Source: Algoriphagus sp.
GTDB taxonomy: Bacteria > Bacteroidota > Bacteroidia > Cytophagales > Cyclobacteriaceae
DNA: 34,302 nt
Reading direction: 5' to 3'
Assembly: GCA_030833985.1 (NCBI GenBank)
Contig: JAURGC010000007.1
Coordinates: 1 to 34,302 of the forward strand
This document shows positions 31,513 through 34,302 of this stretch, piece by piece. How positions within the stretch are numbered: position 1 is the first letter of the stretch; each line of letters opens with the position of its first letter. The notes beneath the pieces were generated by a model, which did no database searches, was not told where the DNA came from, and was given only the letters and a program-made list of their open reading frames with translations. The translations under genes and the position numbers were made by a program.

Positions 31513-33054
31513 ATGGATACTCAGTTCCGTTCTACCTTTCCAAATGATTTCAAATCAAGTTTAGTAGTTTTTTTAGTCGCCCTACCCCTTTGTTTAGGCA
31601 TAGCAGTAGCAAGTGGTGCGCCTCCCATGTCTGGTCTATTAGCAGGGATAGTTGGAGGTATTGTCGTAGGTGGATTTTCTAAGTCGTCAGTTGCAGTAAG
31701 TGGACCAGCAGCGGGACTTACCGTTATTGTTTTGGACTCTATCACTAGCTTAGGTTCTTTTCCATTATTTTTGGGAGCGCTAGTGGTAGCAGGTATCCTT
31801 CAATTCATTTTTGGAGTCGCAAAGGCAGGTGTATTGGGGTACTATTTTCCGAATGCAGTGATTAAAGGAATGCTCACCGCTATAGGATTAATTTTAATAT
31901 TAAAACAAATCCCACATGCTTTGGGGTATGACAAAGACTTTTTAGGCGATTTTGCCTTTCAACAAGCCGATCAGCACAATACTTTTTCAGAAATTTATTA
32001 TGCATTCATCTATTTTAGCCCAGGAGCAATTCCAATTGTTTTTCTTGCCTTGGGATTAATTTTATTTTTTGAAAAACCTTCGATCAAGAAACATAGAATC
32101 CTCGGCGTGGTACCCGGGGCATTATGGGCTGTGCTGTCAAGTATTGGACTGAATGCTTTCTACAAAAAATATAAACCTGAGTGGGTATTGGACAACGAAC
32201 ACTTAGTCACAATTCCATCCTTTTCGAGTTGGCAAGAACTTCCAACTTTACTTACTTTTCCGAAATTTGATTTAATTTTTGAAAGTAGTTTTTGGGTAAT
32301 TGCATTCACGCTTGCCTTAATTGGAAGCATTGAAACCTTATTATCTATTGAAGCCGGAGACAAAATGGATCCTTATAAACGGACCACTCCCGCAAGTAAA
32401 GAATTAATAGCTCAAGGAATTGGGAACACCGTCTCGGGTATTATCGGAGGATTACCGATAACGGCAGTCATTGTCCGAACCTCTGCCAATATAGAATCCG
32501 GGGCACGCAGCAAATGGTCAACAATTTTTCATGGATTTTTATTGCTTGCCCTTGTATTAAGCATCCCCGGCATCCTAAATCAAATCCCTTTAAGTGGACT
32601 TGCTGCTGTTCTATTAGTGGTGGGGTTCAAACTAGCAAAACCCAGTTTATTTGTAAAAGAGTTTCAAAAGGGATGGAATCAATTTTTACCTTTTTTGTTC
32701 ACCATTACTGCAATTTTACTGACTGACTTATTACTAGGCATTGGAATTGGCTTAGTCGTTGGATTATTTTTTGTCATCAAAACTAATTTTCATCGTGCAA
32801 TTCAGGTTACAGAACGAAAAGGAAATTACCTAGTTAAACTGCAAAAGGATGTTTCATTCTTGAATAAGGCCCCGTTGATGAAAGAATTAAGCCAAATTCC
32901 AGATGGCAGTAAGGTTGTTTTAAATGCCTCTATGGCTCGATTTATAGATCATGACATCGAAGAGGTTTTGAATGATTTTATTGCCTCTACAGCCGATAAA
33001 GACATCACCTTATTGATTGAAGGATATACTCAGCACCAAAAAGAAAAAAAATGA
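31513..33054 (+). CDS. SulP family anion transporter, probably bicarbonate
   Basis: The 513-residue membrane protein has about ten to twelve hydrophobic segments and the SulP signature near the N-terminus (L-V-A-L-P-L-C-L-G-I-A-V-A-S-G-A-P-P-M-S-G-L-L-A-G-I), then V-S-G-P-A-A-G-L-T, and a central I-E-T-L-L-S-I-E-A-G-D segment. The C-terminal part (after about residue 425) is a short soluble region that resembles a reduced STAS domain. SulP proteins move sulfate, bicarbonate or dicarboxylates. The reading frame overlaps the carbonic anhydrase gene as ATGA (33051-33054), which favours bicarbonate. ATG 31513 is chosen over TTG 31507; a -7-like TAAACTTG (31502-31509) covers the TTG. Confidence 0.92.
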   Translation: MDTQFRSTFPNDFKSSLVVFLVALPLCLGIAVASGAPPMSGLLAGIVGGIVVGGFSKSSVAVSGPAAGLTVIVLDSITSLGSFPLFLGALVVAGILQFIFGVAKAGVLGYYFPNAVIKGMLTAIGLILILKQIPHALGYDKDFLGDFAFQQADQHNTFSEIYYAFIYFSPGAIPIVFLALGLILFFEKPSIKKHRILGVVPGALWAVLSSIGLNAFYKKYKPEWVLDNEHLVTIPSFSSWQELPTLLTFPKFDLIFESSFWVIAFTLALIGSIETLLSIEAGDKMDPYKRTTPASKELIAQGIGNTVSGIIGGLPITAVIVRTSANIESGARSKWSTIFHGFLLLALVLSIPGILNQIPLSGLAAVLLVVGFKLAKPSLFVKEFQKGWNQFLPFLFTITAILLTDLLLGIGIGLVVGLFFVIKTNFHRAIQVTERKGNYLVKLQKDVSFLNKAPLMKELSQIPDGSKVVLNASMARFIDHDIEEVLNDFIASTADKDITLLIEGYTQHQKEKK

Positions 33055-33692
33055 ACCCATACGAAAAATTATTACTACAAAATAAGGCTTGGTCTGAAGA
33101 AAAGTTTCAAGTAGACAAAGACTTTTTTAATCGTCTTTCTCAGCAACAAAAACCCAAATTCTTATGGATAGGTTGTTCGGACAGCCGTGTGCCTGCGAAT
33201 GAAATTACAGGTACAGACCCAGGAGAAGTATTTGTACACCGAAATATTGCAAATATGGTGGTTCATACCGACCTAAATCTGTTGTCAGTTTTGCAATATG
33301 CAGTGGAAGTTTTGGAGGTGGATCACATCATTGTTTGTGGTCACTATGGTTGTGGAGGAATTGAAGCCGCATTAGGAAACAAAAGTTTTGGGTTGATCAA
33401 TAAGTGGTTACGAAATATCAAAGAAGTATATAAAACCTATCAAGTTGAAATAGACGCATTAACAGACCAAAAGGATCGAGTCAACCGGCTTGTGGAATTA
33501 AATGTTTTGGAACAGTGCCAAGATCTCATTAAAACTTCAATCATTCAAAAATCTTGGCAAAATAGAAAATCCCCTGAAATACATGGGTGGGTGTACGGGC
33601 TCAACAATGGCTTGGTAAATGAACTGACCACAATTAAGCCAAGTATTGAAGCGATTCATCCTATTTTTAGATACACTGATGGTGAATTGTAA
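33051..33692 (+). CDS. can: Beta-class carbonic anhydrase
   Basis: The 213-residue enzyme interconverts CO2 and bicarbonate. Zinc ligands are Cys42 (in G-C-S-D-S-R-V-P-A), His98 and Cys101 (in C-G-H-Y-G-C-G-G), with the Asp44-Arg46 pair of the active site and the V-H-R-N-I-A-N segment at 62-68. It is complete, without a signal peptide, and so cytoplasmic. Its start overlaps the SulP stop, so bicarbonate taken up or CO2 hydrated would be handled together. Bicarbonate is a substrate of carbamoyl phosphate synthetase, which feeds arginine synthesis, so the place next to the arginine cluster may not be accidental. Confidence 0.96.
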   Translation: MNPYEKLLLQNKAWSEEKFQVDKDFFNRLSQQQKPKFLWIGCSDSRVPANEITGTDPGEVFVHRNIANMVVHTDLNLLSVLQYAVEVLEVDHIIVCGHYGCGGIEAALGNKSFGLINKWLRNIKEVYKTYQVEIDALTDQKDRVNRLVELNVLEQCQDLIKTSIIQKSWQNRKSPEIHGWVYGLNNGLVNELTTIKPSIEAIHPIFRYTDGEL

Positions 33693-33787
33693 TTTTTAGG
33701 TACTAAAAAATTAATTGATTTAAGTTACCAGCTGAAAGGTTCCATTGGATTTCTTAATTTTCCGACTAGTATTAATCCATGCCTTTT

Positions 33788-34302
33788 ATGAACTTGGAGT
33801 ATTTTAAGTCTTCAGAGCCCTTATTACTTGAATCTGGTGCTATACTATCAGATTTTACAATTGCATACAGTACTTATGGTCAACTGAACGCCGAACGGTC
33901 CAATGTAATTTGGATTGTACATGCCTTAACTGGGGATAGTCAAGTGGCAACCTGGTGGAATGGTATTGTTGGAGAAAATGGCTTATTTAATTTTTCCAAT
34001 CACTTTATTATTTGTGCAAATTTACTTGGAAGCAGTTATGGTTCCACAAATCCATTGAGCACAAATCCTACCACAGGTACTTCCTATTTCTACGATTTTC
34101 CTAGTTTGACTACACGTGACTTGGCACAAAGTTTAGACTTACTTAGAAAGCATTTGAAGCTAGAACATATTCATACCTTAATTGGAGGATCACTTGGTGG
34201 TCAGGTTGCCCTAGAATGGGCATACTTATTAGGACCCAAACTAGCAAATGCCATTGTAATTGCTACTACAGCCAAAACATCCCCTTGGGTGATTGGTTTT
34301 AA
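33788..34302 (+). CDS. metX: Homoserine O-acetyltransferase, N-terminal part (truncated by window end)
   Basis: The first 171 residues of an alpha/beta-hydrolase-fold acyltransferase are visible, and the frame runs off the end. Motifs are V-H-A-L-T-G-D-S at residues 44-51 (oxyanion region), N-L-L-G-S-S-Y-G-S-T-N-P at 78-89, and the nucleophile elbow G-G-S-L-G-G-Q with Ser135. MetX transfers an acyl group from acetyl-CoA (in some species succinyl-CoA) to homoserine in methionine synthesis. The start could be ATG 33779 or the in-frame ATG 33788; the second is the more typical beginning (M-N-L-E-Y-F). The His and Asp of the catalytic triad are beyond the window. The 86 bases before it show no obvious promoter or terminator. 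Confidence 0.9.
   Translation, partial: MNLEYFKSSEPLLLESGAILSDFTIAYSTYGQLNAERSNVIWIVHALTGDSQVATWWNGIVGENGLFNFSNHFIICANLLGSSYGSTNPLSTNPTTGTSYFYDFPSLTTRDLAQSLDLLRKHLKLEHIHTLIGGSLGGQVALEWAYLLGPKLANAIVIATTAKTSPWVIGF

Noticed and set aside
1-34302. Mobile elements, CRISPR arrays, tRNA and rRNA genes
   Set aside because: I looked for direct-repeat arrays, transposase motifs, terminal inverted repeats and cloverleaf-like segments and saw none that I could support.

Overview
The window looks like chromosomal DNA from a marine or aquatic member of the Bacteroidota, most likely order Cytophagales (Cyclobacteriaceae/Algoriphagus-like). The reasons are the moderately AT-rich sequence, several good matches to the Bacteroidota promoter (-7 element TAnnTTTG), weak or absent purine-rich ribosome binding sites, a glutaminyl-tRNA synthetase with a YqeY/GatB-like tail, and an arginine cluster built around an N-acyl-ornithine carbamoyltransferase. 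The taxonomic call is inference from gene content. I saw no insertion sequences, prophage, CRISPR arrays, tRNA or rRNA genes.

Left part (1-6055): the 3' end of a VPS10/sortilin-type beta-propeller protein; a Bacteroidota-specific helical protein of unknown function; a translationally coupled operon of an alkylglycerol-monooxygenase-like membrane di-iron hydroxylase, XdhC and a MocA-like nucleotidyltransferase; a cysteine desulfurase on the opposite strand; and a small hypothetical gene. XdhC, MocA and possibly the desulfurase (a sulfur source) could mature the exported molybdenum hydroxylase encoded at 8294-10917.

Middle part (6129-22893): glnS, the two-gene molybdenum hydroxylase (Tat-exported large subunit plus [2Fe-2S] subunit), a Gfo/Idh/MocA oxidoreductase, a DUF2911 lipoprotein-like or periplasmic protein, the helicase HrpB, a HEAT-like protein divergent from a Vms1/ANKZF1-type (VLRF1) peptidyl-tRNA release-factor homologue, a TM2 and a DUF2752 membrane protein, an MpaB/DUF2236 oxygenase-like protein, a PD40 propeller followed by an SMP-30 lactonase, a DsbA/FrnE-like thioredoxin-fold protein, a 51-residue zinc-ribbon membrane protein, and a PLP enzyme of the isopenicillin-N epimerase type with an export signal.

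Right part (22943-34302): an almost complete arginine pathway in one direction. A promoter, a 38-codon putative leader peptide and a hairpin precede a GNAT acyltransferase, then argG, argC, argD, argF', argB, argE and argH. The carbamoyltransferase acts on N-acylated ornithine. It carries Val90 where the published selectivity residue is Glu (acetyl) or Pro (succinyl), so the pathway may run through N-succinyl intermediates. Next come a SulP anion transporter and a beta-carbonic anhydrase with overlapping reading frames, probably a bicarbonate module. The window ends inside metX.

The best candidates for new biology are the leader region and acyl choice of the arginine cluster, the bacterial VLRF1 gene with its palindromic divergent promoter, and the overlooked small proteins.
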